Below, piece after piece: positions 47,852-58,661 of a stretch of DNA of 64,000 nt. The stretch comes from Leptodontidium sp. MPI-SDFR-AT-0119 (taxonomy: Eukaryota; Ascomycota; Leotiomycetes; Helotiales; Leptodontidiaceae). Within the stretch, counting starts at the first letter, position 1; each line of letters opens with the position of its first letter. The notes beneath the pieces were generated by a model. That model saw only the letters and a program-made list of their open reading frames with translations, was not told the DNA's origin and made no database searches. The stretch lies in contig JAHLEZ010000022.1 in NCBI GenBank assembly GCA_020726505.1, positions 620,001-684,000 on the forward strand, read 5' to 3'. A program made the translations under genes and the position numbers.

Positions 47852-49676
47852 ATGTCTCTTCTGTCCGGCGAACCTGAAGATGGATCAGATGCAAACCCGT
47901 ATGTTCACTCGGCAGGTCCAGCGATACTCCTTCCGGCTGAGGCCATCGGAAACATCGTCTCGAGAGCCAACGACCTCATCTCAGACCATCGAGAATGGCT
48001 GGCAAACCTCCCACTACAGAAGGAGGAAGCTAAACGACAAATTTTCGCCGTCCCTCAGCCCAGCTTCAGCACACCGATATCCTCTCTCAACGGACAAATC
48101 GTGGGACCATCTCCTCTCCCGTCACCTGAAGCCATTGGCATCTTCCCGCCAGCAAACTCTCTTCTTTCCTCGTTGTCAAGTGGAGTGGTCACATCATCGC
48201 CATCGCCATCGCAAGTCACGGCATCGCAAGCCCAAGCCTCAGCCGTGGCTTCGGCATCCATCGCTTCTTTACAGTCAGCACTCAGCTCGGCAATATTGCA
48301 TTGGCTAGTGCAAGGCTATCGGCATCTATAGCCCTCGCAACTGCTTCTGCGTCTCTGCAATCAGCTTTGAACAATGCCTTCGTACAATCACAGTCTGCTC
48401 TAGCCGCAACCCAAAGTGCATCACTTGCAATCGCGTCAGCACAAACGAGTGCCAGTCAGGCTGTAGCAGCCGCTCAATCAACTGCTAGTGCAAGCGTTCT
48501 TTCTGCAAACAATGCTCTTTCTTCTGTGGAAGCCAGTGCCAGTAATGCTGTCCAGCGTGCGAGCTTACTTGTCAGTGGTGCGCAAGGTATGTTCTCCCAA
48601 CTATATTGACTGTTGAATTCTAACAAAATCCAGCAACGGCTACGAATGCAATAGCGCAAGCACAAGCGACCATTTCGGCAGTTGCGGTAAGTTTGCCTCC
48701 CATCTACTTGACTATGGAATTGGAGACTGACTTTCTTTCCCTTAGTCACAAGCAAGCGCCGCGATTGCCGCATCTCGAATCTCCGCCATGAACAGAACAA
48801 CATTTGTCCTCGTCGTGACATTTTCGATCCTCGGATCCTCACTCCTTACAATCCTCCTCTTCTACCTGATAATCCGGTACCGACGCAAACGGCGCATCCA
48901 GAGACAAGACGAGTTGAAATCGAGGATTCGGCGAAAGCGACACGAGAGCGAGGAGAGTGATGGTCCCAGTCTATCTGAGTTCCCTCTCCCGATCAACCGC
49001 ACACAATGGAGCAGAGTGAACAGCGAAGAGAGACGGAGCGGGAGGAATCGCTCAACAGGAAGAGGGGATGCAGGGTATTGGCCCAGGGGTAACGAACGAG
49101 TGAGCGCCCCGGATAGGGAGAGACAGACTTGGATGCGCGGGGAAGGCAACATGTCTCAGGTAGATATCCCTCGTCCACTCGCCACCCGTAAGACGTGGGC
49201 TGTTGGGCCTGTACCCCCGCGACCGCGAACGAGCCGCGAATCGTCAGCGGGTGAGTGAACCCTTCATGGCGAGCAGCGGTAGCAGCATTTCCAGTCTGAA
49301 CCGAGAAACCTGGTCTCCATCCAAAGATGACCTGTTGCAGTCCCAGTCCGCAACACTAGTCACGACGCCTGGTTTCCCAACCGGCGTGAGCACACTATCT
49401 CGGGACGGGCCAAGCGAGCGAGCCTCGAATCTGGTCAGGAAGAATACTCTGACATACGATCCGGAGCATCCCGATCGTCCGCCAAAGTTCACGACGTGGT
49501 TGGAAGATAGATTTAGGAGCGTGAGTCCGTTTCCAACAATCGGTGCGGTGCAGACGGCTACGCCTGAGGTGAGTAGAGCTGTACTCGGACGGCAGAGTGT
49601 GAGGGTTGGGAATGGGAGGCCGTATGGGGAGAGAGGGGATAGCGATGGGAGTGCGATTATTGGGGCGGCGATCTAG
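47852..49676 (+). CDS. Ser/Ala-rich single-pass membrane protein
   Basis: Coding pieces: 47852-48596 (with an indel), 48634-48686, 48746-49250 and 49327-49676. The N-terminal part is followed by a 150-residue Ser/Ala/Gln-rich region of repeating helical type (SASIALATASASLQSALNNA, then SASQAVAAAQSTASASVLSA). Next comes one strong transmembrane segment (TTFVLVVTFSILGSSLLTIL with a hydrophobic continuation), a stop-transfer cluster RYRRKRRIQR, and a disordered cytoplasmic tail with a conserved-looking block YDPEHPDRPPKFTTWL. No signal peptide is obvious. The arrangement recalls fungal surface sensors but I recognise no family. Around 48296 the Ser/Ala pattern switches frame, best explained by two extra T. 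The tail junction can be an ordinary intron 49251-49326 with a GTGAGT donor and AAG acceptor. Confidence 0.65.
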
Positions 49677-50232
49677 TCAGTATACGGCGTGTAGCTGATG
49701 AAAGGAGATAAGATTGTACTGTACAAACAAGAGGGAGGTGATATTTTTGCCTGTATATACTTGTAATGTGTTCCACGGTGTATTGTTATATATGATATCC
49801 TAGCCTTAATACTAAATGAATGATTACGCCAATAGCCAATGTAGTGCATCGATTACTTTCAACTGTTCAGCAAACGCTGTTCTAGGTTCTTGGTTGATAG
49901 TCTCTGGCATCGACGAACACATTCGCATCAATTCACCAGATCATGATCGTATTCGTTTCTTCAGCCGCGTTCTCCCAGCTCAAACAATACCTCTACATCC
50001 AATCATAGCTCACAGTAGTCCAGTGTTGGTGTCTTTATCGCAAGTATTGCGTCAGAATCTTCATTACTTTAGAAACATGTTTACTCGATGAAAATTCTCA
50101 TATAATCGACATGATTCCCCAAGCCACATCCCATACATTCAGTTCCCCACACATCCCACACCAAATATTGATTTGAAAAAAAATCCAAAGACAGACTCAA
50201 CTTACTTTCTCGGTTCATTCAAACGCCAAAAG
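49677..50232. other. Intergenic, no gene seen
   Basis: 3' flank of the membrane protein gene and promoter side of the following small gene. An AT-rich 91-codon frame at 49816-50091 has no recognisable features. Confidence 0.45.
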
Positions 50233-50466
50233 ATGTGTCGCTCCTCCTCCAGCGCCAACAACAACAATCTCCAGATCCCCACTCCCCGCGACGTTGTCCG
50301 CAGAGCAGGCAACGTCGTCGGCATCATCTCCGATGGACTCGGCTCGCACCGTACTATAGCAGGTCGGATCGCAGGCAGTGTCGCCAACGGGCTGAAAGAA
50401 GGCGGGAAGCCTTTTGGTCCACGGCAGAAACCGAAGCCGAAGGATTATGGGCTAGAAGATAGATAG
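50233..50466 (+). CDS. Small basic hypothetical protein (77 residues)
   Basis: Open frame with a good ATG context (AAAAGATGTG). The product is short and basic, with a Ser/Asn-rich start, a central Gly-rich helix-like segment (RRAGNVVGIISDGLGSHR, then AGRIAGSVANGLKEGG) and a Lys/Pro tail (GPRQKPKPKDYGLEDR). I recognise no family. Composition and regular spacing favour a real gene; no splice site is needed. Confidence 0.5.
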   Translation: MCRSSSSANNNNLQIPTPRDVVRRAGNVVGIISDGLGSHRTIAGRIAGSVANGLKEGGKPFGPRQKPKPKDYGLEDR

Positions 50467-51152
50467 GAAAGAGGCTTTGGCGGTTCATAATCAGGGGAGG
50501 GAGCTTGGGGAGGTGAGAGAGATACCGCGCGGGGAGGTAGGGAAGCAGAAGGATGCTGTTGTGAAGGGTGGTGGCAGTGGAAGAGAAGGGGTTCTGGGAG
50601 GGAAGGGAGACGTATTCTCAGCATGGGGGTGGGATGATTATGTAGGCGGAGGCTTTGGTGGTGCAAATTTTGGATTTCTTTTGTAGTTTGGCAGATATCT
50701 GAAATAGGTAGTTTGATTTAGTTCATTTTCCAAATATTTCATGAAGGGAATAAATATCGACTCACAAGAGAAAGAATGTCTCGGCTCTCTGACAAGTCGA
50801 CCAGCTCTGGCACCACACTACCTTTCCATATAATTCCGGATCCAGTCTCTTCTATATTAATTTCTGCTCAAAACATATCTCGTAGCGTGTTTATTGTTGA
50901 CTCGCCCCAAAGGCATCGCTTAATTTAGCCTCGGCCCCTGAATCATGGCCTATAGGGTAATGGGTGACGTCACCCTTTAGCGTGTCTTACACTGTAGCCT
51001 GCCTCGTAGTACGACCCCGCCATCTTCATCTTTCAGCTCCAACCTCCTCTCCTTGTCTTTCTTCATCAACAACAGCAGAAACACCAAACTACAATCCCAC
51101 ACCAACAATCAGGAATCAACAGTCTAAATTCATCACCTCAAAATCAGCAGAT
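50467..51152. other. Intergenic, no gene seen
   Basis: Purine-rich 3' flank of the small gene, then the leader of the next gene. Frames on both strands at 50445-50686 are products of the biased composition. Confidence 0.45.
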
Positions 51153-51575
51153 ATGTACACCTTCCAAGCTGCCCTCAGCTTCCTCCTTCTCGCCGCCTCT
51201 GCGCTGGCTCAACCCATCTCCACCGAAGCCGTGCAAGAGAATGCCTGGAAGTATGGCACTGGTGGTGGAATCATCGGATTCATTGTTTTGATTCTCGATA
51301 TCATGGTATTCAGTAAGTCACCTCCTGTTCCCTGGACAGCAGACGGCCATCCCACTCGCAAAGGAAGCGGGATCTTGTCCTCGACCCGCTTGAATAAAGC
51401 TAACTTGCCTTTTCTCGCAGTGGAAGTCCTTAAGTCCAACCGTGAAGTCCTTCCCAAGCTCCTCTGGTGTGTCTTGGTCTTCGTCTTTCCTATCGGTGGA
51501 CTGATCATCTACTACCTCTTCTCGAACCGCGCTTCACACAATACCACTGGTGGATATGAGACTCTGCCGCAGTAA
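51153..51575 (+). CDS. Small PLDc_N-domain membrane protein
   Basis: Two exons, 51153-51312 and 51421-51575, 104 residues. A signal peptide (MYTFQAALSFLLLAASALAQ) is followed by two transmembrane helices: GGGIIGFIVLILDIMVF and LLWCVLVFVFPIGGLIIYYL, the second ending YYLFSNR. This is the two-helix PLDc_N module found at the N-terminus of cardiolipin synthases and phospholipase D-like proteins and also alone in small proteins. Here it stands alone without a catalytic domain. The intron is 108 bases long, a multiple of three without a stop, so the unspliced frame is also open; the spliced form gives the conserved helix-loop (DIMVFMEVLKSNREVLPK). Function unknown; probably a plasma-membrane or ER protein. 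Confidence 0.75.
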   Translation: MYTFQAALSFLLLAASALAQPISTEAVQENAWKYGTGGGIIGFIVLILDIMVFSKSPPVPWTADGHPTRKGSGILSSTRLNKANLPFLAVEVLKSNREVLPKLLWCVLVFVFPIGGLIIYYLFSNRASHNTTGGYETLPQ

Positions 51576-52359
51576 ATACGCTATGGCAGAACTATACATG
51601 ACGAGTCTGGAAATGGGAACTGGCGAGATCATGGTTTGGGAGGGTGGCAGAGTAGAGTTGGAGTTGAATTGGGTGGAATCAGGTGCCGGAGCTTGGAGTG
51701 AGGAAGGCGTGTTTTGTTTGAAATATTTCGGTGATGGGTTGGGGATGTGGATTTGGGCGGGACTTCGGGCGTCTGGATGGATCTGCGGACATACGATTCT
51801 AGACAATGAGAAATGATGCCTTTGCCTCATATATTGTACCTCCAGCATGTGGATCCCAGTGTGTGACTGATTGAGCTCGTCGCCTAAAGCTCGTGTGCTG
51901 CGGTGTATTGGATGGGGGTACCACCAAGTGGTGTATCTTCAAGCGTGTCTAGCATTTATGCTTGCGCCGTGGGATATTTTGACGGGTTCAAATATGATGG
52001 GAGTGATGACTCAATGGCAATACTTCCGAGTCCAAGAAGTCAAGCGACAAGACAGCTGTGAGGTTGGGTTTTGTCCATTTGTTTACCTTTCTTTCTGCTC
52101 ATGTACTATCGGCCTCCCTCACAGCGGAAAACTTTTCATTCTCATGCAACACAATACATTCATTTGTTTAAGTCCAACGCCTAAACCTGCCAGAAGCGCA
52201 ACACCTTTCAATGCCATTCTTCTTCGCCTTCCTGCGTTCCCCAAATGCTCATCGGACTTGTCTCACAACCCATCAACATCCTCTCCTATTGCTCTGCCTC
52301 CACTTCCCACGACATGTCTCCTTTTCCTCACTCCCTACCCTTGTCAAACAGGTGCCGCT
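51576..52359. other. 3' flanks of convergent genes
   Basis: No gene supported. The + strand frame at 51871-52533 runs antisense across the small zinc-ribbon gene and has no family features. Confidence 0.45.
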
Positions 52360-52515
52360 CTACCGACAACCTCCGCTATACCCACCGTAATTGTTGTAAT
52401 TGTAATTAGCGGGCTTCTGGCCGTTACGGCATGCATTGCACTGCCCATCGACGAGGGCGCTAGGGTAGTAAGCACGCTTGCAGCCTGTGCAGTAGATTTC
52501 GTGTTGGTCGATCAT
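52360..52515 (-). CDS. Micro-protein with two CxxC pairs (51 residues)
   Basis: A short frame from an ATG at 52515 to a stop at 52360. The product has two cysteine pairs, YCTGCKRAYYPS and GQCNACRNG, spaced like a small zinc ribbon, followed by an Asn/Tyr/Gly-rich tail (ANYNYNNYGGYSGG). The Cys-x-x-Cys spacing is unlikely by chance, and the sequence has a coding look. I know no function. Below the usual length cut-off, so it is easily missed by annotation. A longer spliced form is possible because GTGGGT near the end could be a donor. Confidence 0.5.
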   Translation of the reverse strand: MIDQHEIYCTGCKRAYYPSALVDGQCNACRNGQKPANYNYNNYGGYSGGCR

Positions 52516-53841
52516 TTTGAAAGTTCGGTGTAGGGGATGTGCGCTTTTGTGAGTGATTTCTTGCTTTTGCGTTTTAAGCTTACGTTCTACGCTTGGGTCT
52601 AGTTTTTTGGCTCTGGGCTCGGACTTTGATATATATGCTTTTGGGTTTGTGTTTGAAGGAAGGAAAGAAAAGAGAGGAAGAGGAAAAGAAGTTAGATTTT
52701 ATAGTTGGAACGCTGGGTAGGGATGGGACAGTGACTTGAGTAAGATTTTTTGACTGAATACATACATGCATACATATCATGGGAGAGACGCAAATCACAG
52801 TTAGTCCGAAATCAGAATATTAAATCCTTGAATAATCCTGACCGGAGAAATTTGGTTGTACGGGTGAGTCTTTTACTTGCTTTGCAATCATCGCTTCACT
52901 GTTCGGAATATCACAGTGAGTCTTTAAATCAATCATTAGTAGTTATTTGTCATTTAGAAGTAGCTTGTTTTAGTTTCAAAATCCGTTATATAAGCAAGTG
53001 TAAGCCAGAATATACTACGGTCTAAATTTAGATCCTATAGAACTCTTCTTTGAAGAAAGACTCTTAGATTAGAACCAAAAGCTGTTCCGGAGCACCATCC
53101 CCCATGGGCACCGAGCTGTGAAAAACCGCACGTTTGCTACTTTGATTTTTACACCACCAAAAGACTTGGTTCGCCCTTATTCTCTAGATCCAGCGTCTTC
53201 ATATCCGATTCAAGCTTGGTGGCTTCGGGGAAAGTCAGCTCTTGCGACTTGATGCCTGATACTTAGGTACTAGCATTTTTAAGAAGAAAGGACAGGGTAA
53301 ACTCTTTGCCAGGGGTTGGCATACGACTACAAGAGCTACCAGGGGAGTTCGACCCCGACCTCTCGACGTAGGGATCTTCTAAAAGGAGCTTCAAAGTAGG
53401 CGGACCACCAGCTGGAACTGGTTGGTTAGATGCTGGGTCAGATGCTGGGTTTGCTTCGGTTTCTTATTGTATAGTTTTGAGACTGAAAATCAAATCTTGT
53501 AGAATTTTAATTCCAAATCACCAAGAGTAACTGCGGTAGCGAAGCACATGAAGGGCATTTAGGAAACTGTCTTTGCGTAAGTCAAGATGGAAGAATTATA
53601 TCCCCCCCCCTCGGTGTGGTAACAAGTGAACACTGAAGAGGATCATATGGAAGATAATTGCGACGTCTTTATTATGAGAAGTGGAGTGTCTGACGGTTGA
53701 TACAATGTGCTAAGAGATTTCATGTGAAAAGGGCGATTGTTGAAGGTTTGCAAAGTGTATCTGGCTCAAAGTACTTATCATTATCAGCCTGAAGCTAGCC
53801 AAGGAACAAATGCGACACCTCAACCATAAACTCATGGACTC
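52516..53841. other. 1.3-kb AT-rich stretch, no gene seen
   Basis: No protein-like frame. A short poly-C run (eight to nine bases) near 53600 and a TTCGACC motif near 53348 are the only notable items; see rejected items for the latter. Confidence 0.45.
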
Positions 53842-54162
53842 TCAATCATCGTGATCCTTCAACACAATATCATCAACCCGATGATACCCCTGCCCTTTCC
53901 GCCTTTTCACCTCCTTCTCCCAGGCACTCCTTTCTTTCAACCAAGCATACAAAGGCCACCAGATCACATTCCACCACGCCGAGTCCTCCCTTCCGACCCT
54001 GTGGCCTCTCAACCATGCCTCGCGCTCAGCCTTCTCATGTTGCTTTCTCTCCCGCTCACGGCGCTTCTTGTCGGCCCTAAGTCGAGCTCGTTGCTCACGC
54101 TCATATCGTGCTCGCTCTTGATCCGCGTAGGATCTGTAGTTGCTGCTTCCGCCACTACCCAT
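53842..54162 (-). CDS. Small highly charged hypothetical protein (106 residues)
   Basis: Intact frame from ATG at 54162. The product starts MGSGGSSNYRSYADQERARY, possibly N-myristoylated (Met-Gly-Ser), and continues as a long Arg/Glu/Lys-rich helix (RADKKRRERERKQHEKAE) with a Trp-rich patch (SAWWNVIWWPLYAWL) that could associate with a membrane surface. I recognise no family. Length, codon use and a clean ATG support a gene. Function unknown. Confidence 0.55.
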   Translation of the reverse strand: MGSGGSSNYRSYADQERARYEREQRARLRADKKRRERERKQHEKAEREAWLRGHRVGREDSAWWNVIWWPLYAWLKERSAWEKEVKRRKGQGYHRVDDIVLKDHDD

Positions 54163-54764
54163 GATTGCTGTGAAGCTGGAAGGTTTTCAGTGATATTGAA
54201 TGATGTGACTTGGAGCGTGAGTCTGTCAGGCTGAGGGACTAGAATGATGTCAGATCATCTGAGAAGTCGCATCGACATCCAATTTAACTCACGGAATCAG
54301 CTTGAGATATTTTCCTGATCAAAAAAATACTCGAACCCTTTCGCGGAAATTATCATTCTTCTATCAGATCTTCAACCATCAAAGGTCGGCATGCGGTCGA
54401 GGCGAAGCATTTGATGTTCGCCCAGCCAAGACATCCCTCAAATCTAAGTGGTCCGGGAGATGACACCCAGCATGCCAGCTCCAATCCTCAGTCAGACATT
54501 CAGCCTGGACACCTTAACGGGTTGTCTGAGAAATAGGCAGCCGTTTGAAGAGCCTATCAAATGTTAGGGCTATGCCGGCAGCGCAGTATCACGCGCCTCG
54601 CAGGAGTGATTGAAGGGAAGTGAGGGCAAGGTTCTTCGTATTCTGCTGCGATTTTCCGTATTAAAGTAAAGTTTGTCAGAGACCTTATTTTAATTCGTTT
54701 ACTATACTTATGATCTGAATCTCAAAGCCAAGTATCTGGCGGTTGGACAAAGGAAGTGCTCGAA
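54163..54764. other. Intergenic between divergent small genes
   Basis: About 600 bp shared upstream region. No gene or repeat recognised. Confidence 0.5.
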
Positions 54765-55645
54765 ATGTCGGGTCTCAAGCAGCGGACTACCCCAATGGAA
54801 GTCCTAGTGCTTGGTCTCTGCCGTACCGGAACAATGTGTAAGGCTCATCAACTCCACATATCTTGGCTTTCTTGTTAATGTAAACAGCGATGAGGATTGC
54901 TCTCGAAAAGCTCGGCTACACAAATGTCTACCATTTCTCTAGTATCTTCGAACACCAGTCCCATCCCGATCTCTGGACCGCGTCACTGAAGGCCAAATTT
55001 GAGCAGAAAGGAGGAATATCGTCGGATCAGCTTACCAGGGAAGGTTTTGATAATATTCTTGGGGGATACAATGTAAGTCAATAAGTTTCGTGGGTATATC
55101 TAAGTCGGAGCTGACCTTGTGTGCAGGCAGTAACCGATATTCCATGTGCTTGTTTTGCACCAGAACTCATCACCGCATACCCCTCCGCCAAGCTCATTCT
55201 CACCACTCGATCAGAAGTAAGCTGGCAGTCATCGATGATGCGAACTATTCATGCACTGCAAACTTCGTACCTCAATCGCTTCTTACTTCTCTTCTCGGAC
55301 CCCCAGGTCAAGCGAATCTCATCGCTGATGGATCTAATAATCACGTACTATTTTCGAGGCAGTGTTCCTTTGTTCGGTGTTGAGGTATATGAGAAACATA
55401 ATGAAATGGTAAGGGCTGCTGCGAAGGCTGAAGGAAGGGAGTTGCTTGAATTCCAGCTGGGTGATGGGTGGGAAAAGTTGTGTGGATTTCTGGGGAAGCC
55501 GGTGCCTCATCTGGGGTTTCCGCATGTCAACGAAAGGGATTCCTGGAGAAGGTCGTTTGGTCTGGGATGGAGTGGGAGGAATGTTTCTCTCGTCGGATTG
55601 CCTGTTTTTGTTGCAGTCGTGGGAGCTTGGGTAGTGTTTCAGTAG
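54765..55645 (+). CDS. Sulfotransferase-family P-loop protein (Sulfotransfer_4)
   Basis: Three exons, 54765-54837, 54888-55072 and 55127-55645, 258 residues. The opening MEVLVLGLCRTGTMSMRIAL carries the 5'-phosphosulfate loop (GLCRTGTMS), split by intron 1, and is the hallmark of the fungal sulfotransferase-like P-loop family. Further family pieces are GYTNVYHF, YPSAKLILTTR (the 3'-phosphate region), VYEKHNEMVRAAA, LLEFQLGDGWEKLCGFLGKP and FPHVNERDSWRR. A hydrophobic C-terminal segment (VSLVGLPVFVAVVGAWVVF) probably anchors it in a membrane. Substrate is unknown; some members sit in secondary-metabolite clusters but no such cluster is visible here. Confidence 0.85.
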
Positions 55646-55796
55646 GAGAAATGTAAATCCTGTTTTGCGAAAGATAGATGGCTAAATTTGGGAGCATCCT
55701 CTCGACGTCTACATGGCAGGGTCCACGGCTCAGTTCAAGAGCCGATAACTCGAGCGATACTTGTAATCATTATGTATTGATTGTCCTACATTGCAC

Positions 55797-58661
55797 TCAG
55801 ATATTTTGAAACCCATAACCCGTGAGCACAAAGGCAGCCCAGGACCTCGGGTCTCGAAGGTCCTGGAGCTCGTCATCTCTTAGATTGTCCAGCCTTCTGA
55901 TCCAAAAAGTTGGATTATCCACAAACTTATCCACTCTTGCATGTTTCACCTCGATCTTCAGTCTCTCCACCAGGCCCCAAACATCTTCGTGCGATAGGTT
56001 TCGCATCTGCATCTGCGCATTGTGCAAAGCCTCAGCAGGTGAAAATACCTGAAGTTGGTCGTAGAATATCATCATCAGAAGCAAGGTCGCTTGATCGTCT
56101 ACAGGCCACAGACTTCCGATAAAAGCTCGAGTGCCTGTGCCGAGCAGTGTGTGAGCGAAGCCAAAGGCTGAGCCGGAATGAAAGGCTTTAGAGATCCCTG
56201 AGAGGCACGAGGAGAAGACCACCAAGTCTGCTTTGATCGCTAGATCACGCCAGTCATGTATCGTGAGCGGATCACGGAAGAGCTGAATGCCAGAGCGAGC
56301 AGGATCTTTCTCGTCGAAGGTGCTGTGTGCACAGAGATGGAGCACCCTAGTAAGGGCAACCCATTCTTGGAACTGTTTGCGATTGTTTTCGCCGGCGAGG
56401 AAGGGTAAGTCATTGTTGATCCTGGCGATGTAGAATGCTTCCATGTGCGAAAATGGAATATCGCCATCTCGCAATGTATCGTCCTCATTTCTGGGCGGAT
56501 TGCCAACAACAGAGACTTTCGAGGGTGGTGTCACTTCGCGGGAGTGCGTCTGTAGGTGGTCCCAGATGGAGAGGCTTGGAACGACGGCAACAGGGAGATG
56601 CAAGAACATGGTCCAGGGTACATGTGCGAGCTCCCCAGATGGGATGATGATGAGTTTTTTCTTGCCAGCGAGGTATTGTTTGATTGGTTCGATCAATATT
56701 CTCGATAAATTGTTGCAAACTTCATGTACATTGATTGGTGCTTTGCTCCTTGGGGATATCGGGCTCATCTCACGAGTCCTCGCGCCCCATGAGTGCATCG
56801 AACTCAGCAAATCTGCAACATCTCGTTGCAGCGTGTCAACTCTTTGCCATGTGCATTCTTCAATACCGTCGGAAGTGATGATGAGGGTGATCAAGCCTTC
56901 AGGCGGGGCGGTGACTAAAGCATACTCGATCACGACAGTGTCTGCCGGTATCTTCGACCGTATACTGCTGGCGTCCTTTATGAAGCTGGAGCTGGGCAGC
57001 GCTGCATTCAAGGTAGGGTTGCACATAGCGAAGGCGTACAGGATCGCCTTGCGCCATCGCATCTGGGCGTTGAGCTGCGCCAGTTTTTTTTCTCTCAACT
57101 CTCCACCGAGATCAGATCCACCCAAGGATGAAGGAGATGCTGGTAGAGCATCAGGAAATTTGTAATCATCCAAGCTAGCAGTATCCAAAAGCGGCCCGAG
57201 GGCTAGTGATCGAGGCTCTCTCAATGGAGGACCTTCAGTAATATCTGGTGTAGACTTGGTTGATGTGGGTGTTGGTGTGGGGCTGTCGGTGAGACCAATA
57301 AGTGAGTAATCCTGGAATGAGTCCGAGACAAGATTTGGCGAGGACCTTGAATCTACACCAAGCAGAAACGAGTCCCTCTTTTTCTTAATCCGGATGCTCT
57401 CTCGTGCTGCTAAAGCAACATCGGCCATGAGATATCGTCTTTGCATATTAGTAACCAAAGGTTCCTCAGGGTCGCCCCGGAGAATTGATTCGAGCAATGC
57501 CCGAGACCTTCCCTGCTCCATGAAGTGCAGAGCCTGATGTTTCCAGTCCTTCTCTGTCAGTGGAGGACTGCAAGGAAGAGGGTCCTTTTTGAATCGGCTC
57601 GTGAATTGCTCCGGCGATAGAGGTTTCCTACGCTCATCGAAAACACCATATCGGTGAAATTGAACGCATACCCGAGCAGCCGAAAAGAAGAGATTGGCAC
57701 AATCTCTGTGGTCTAATCCGTTGACCTGGGCTTGAGGCGGATCGAAGTGTTTGTGGAACAACTCGGTTGCAAAACAGCCATGATTATACAGTCTCAAGGC
57801 CTTCGCCAGACTGTGTCGTTGAAAGTCGTTTTCTGACTGTGAATCTTCTGTCTCTGCTAAAATGCCAAGGTTGAGCATTTGTCGGCATTTCAGAAATCTG
57901 TCCATAGGTTTCTTGATGTCAAAATAGCTGGAGTCGATGCGATGAAGAGTCTCGGCAGCCTCTCTTGCTTTATCCCAGTCTTCGGCTCGCAGTGAAAGTT
58001 GAAGGAGCTCTTCTTGGTTTTGTTGATGGCTGTGCTGATTGAATTTCAACATATCCTCAGCAAACAGAGCATCCGCAGCTGATGCGCTTTTTCGGAGAAC
58101 CGGCTGTGGACGAGGTGCTGTCTTCCCTCGGGTTGGTGGTTCAGTGGCGCAATGAGACAGAGCTTTCTTCGCTTCATCCTTTCGTCCCAGATCAAGAAGT
58201 ATTTCGGCTTCTCCTAAGATCCAAGAGTCTGATCGTTTGCCAGCTTGCTTCCTCAAAGTTTGCAGACCACTCTCCAACGCTTCCACGCTGTCATGTGTGC
58301 TTCCTAGCCGAATTGCATCACGCGACTTGTTTCGTGTCTCGAAAACAATCTTTGACGGCAGGTAGCCGGCAAGTTTGTCGCTTTCGTCCTCTGTTTCGGG
58401 CAACCTGCAAACATCGTCAACGGTAGTTGCGACAAAGCCGCTGTCCAGGTCAGATGTTACACCGTCTTCATCTCGTCGGTCTTCTGGGGATGAACATATT
58501 TGGGAATATTCCCGAACAGCCTCTTCAAAAGAAACGCTTGGGTCGCTCGCTGGAAAATCGGGAATGTGTGACCGAGGGGTGCGGTGATCTCCAACAGTGA
58601 CAAGCGGTGCTCTCCTGGCTGGGGAGCGTGAGGCAATTGGGGCAGGCAATGAGGCCGTCAT
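55797..58661 (-). CDS. CHAT-domain protease 3
   Basis: One long frame, 954 residues from the ATG at 58661; the frame is open slightly further upstream without an ATG. The N-terminal half is largely helical and includes a disordered Ser/Pro start, TPR-like segments (SWILGEAEILLDLGRKDEAK, then LRAEDWDKAREAAETLH) and a link ALHFMEQGRSRALLESIL typical of the segment before CHAT. The CHAT protease domain contains KKLIIIPSGELAHVPWTMFL, catalytic His779 in LHLCAHSTFD and catalytic Cys819 in VVFSSCLSG, then GTRAFIGSLWPVDD and FWAAFVLTGYG-like end (WAAFVLTGYGFQNI). It is a more distant relative of the two TPR-CHAT genes at 24-31 kb, lacking their regular 42-residue repeats. It is divergent from the unknown gene at 59904. 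Confidence 0.88.
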   Translation of the reverse strand: MTASLPAPIASRSPARRAPLVTVGDHRTPRSHIPDFPASDPSVSFEEAVREYSQICSSPEDRRDEDGVTSDLDSGFVATTVDDVCRLPETEDESDKLAGYLPSKIVFETRNKSRDAIRLGSTHDSVEALESGLQTLRKQAGKRSDSWILGEAEILLDLGRKDEAKKALSHCATEPPTRGKTAPRPQPVLRKSASAADALFAEDMLKFNQHSHQQNQEELLQLSLRAEDWDKAREAAETLHRIDSSYFDIKKPMDRFLKCRQMLNLGILAETEDSQSENDFQRHSLAKALRLYNHGCFATELFHKHFDPPQAQVNGLDHRDCANLFFSAARVCVQFHRYGVFDERRKPLSPEQFTSRFKKDPLPCSPPLTEKDWKHQALHFMEQGRSRALLESILRGDPEEPLVTNMQRRYLMADVALAARESIRIKKKRDSFLLGVDSRSSPNLVSDSFQDYSLIGLTDSPTPTPTSTKSTPDITEGPPLREPRSLALGPLLDTASLDDYKFPDALPASPSSLGGSDLGGELREKKLAQLNAQMRWRKAILYAFAMCNPTLNAALPSSSFIKDASSIRSKIPADTVVIEYALVTAPPEGLITLIITSDGIEECTWQRVDTLQRDVADLLSSMHSWGARTREMSPISPRSKAPINVHEVCNNLSRILIEPIKQYLAGKKKLIIIPSGELAHVPWTMFLHLPVAVVPSLSIWDHLQTHSREVTPPSKVSVVGNPPRNEDDTLRDGDIPFSHMEAFYIARINNDLPFLAGENNRKQFQEWVALTRVLHLCAHSTFDEKDPARSGIQLFRDPLTIHDWRDLAIKADLVVFSSCLSGISKAFHSGSAFGFAHTLLGTGTRAFIGSLWPVDDQATLLLMMIFYDQLQVFSPAEALHNAQMQMRNLSHEDVWGLVERLKIEVKHARVDKFVDNPTFWIRRLDNLRDDELQDLRDPRSWAAFVLTGYGFQNI

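Noticed and set aside
49245..49330. Frameshift at a GGG in the tail of the Ser/Ala-rich membrane protein gene
   Set aside because: A consensus donor GTGAGT at 49251 and an AAG acceptor ending at 49326 give a 76-base intron that restores the frame, so a frameshift is not needed.
51871..52533. 220-codon + strand frame
   Set aside because: Antisense to the zinc-ribbon micro-protein, with low-complexity hydrophobic content and no conserved motif.
53340..53375. tRNA B-box-like motif GTTCGACCCC
   Set aside because: No matching A box, D arm or acceptor stem at the right distance, and the T-loop residues do not fit.
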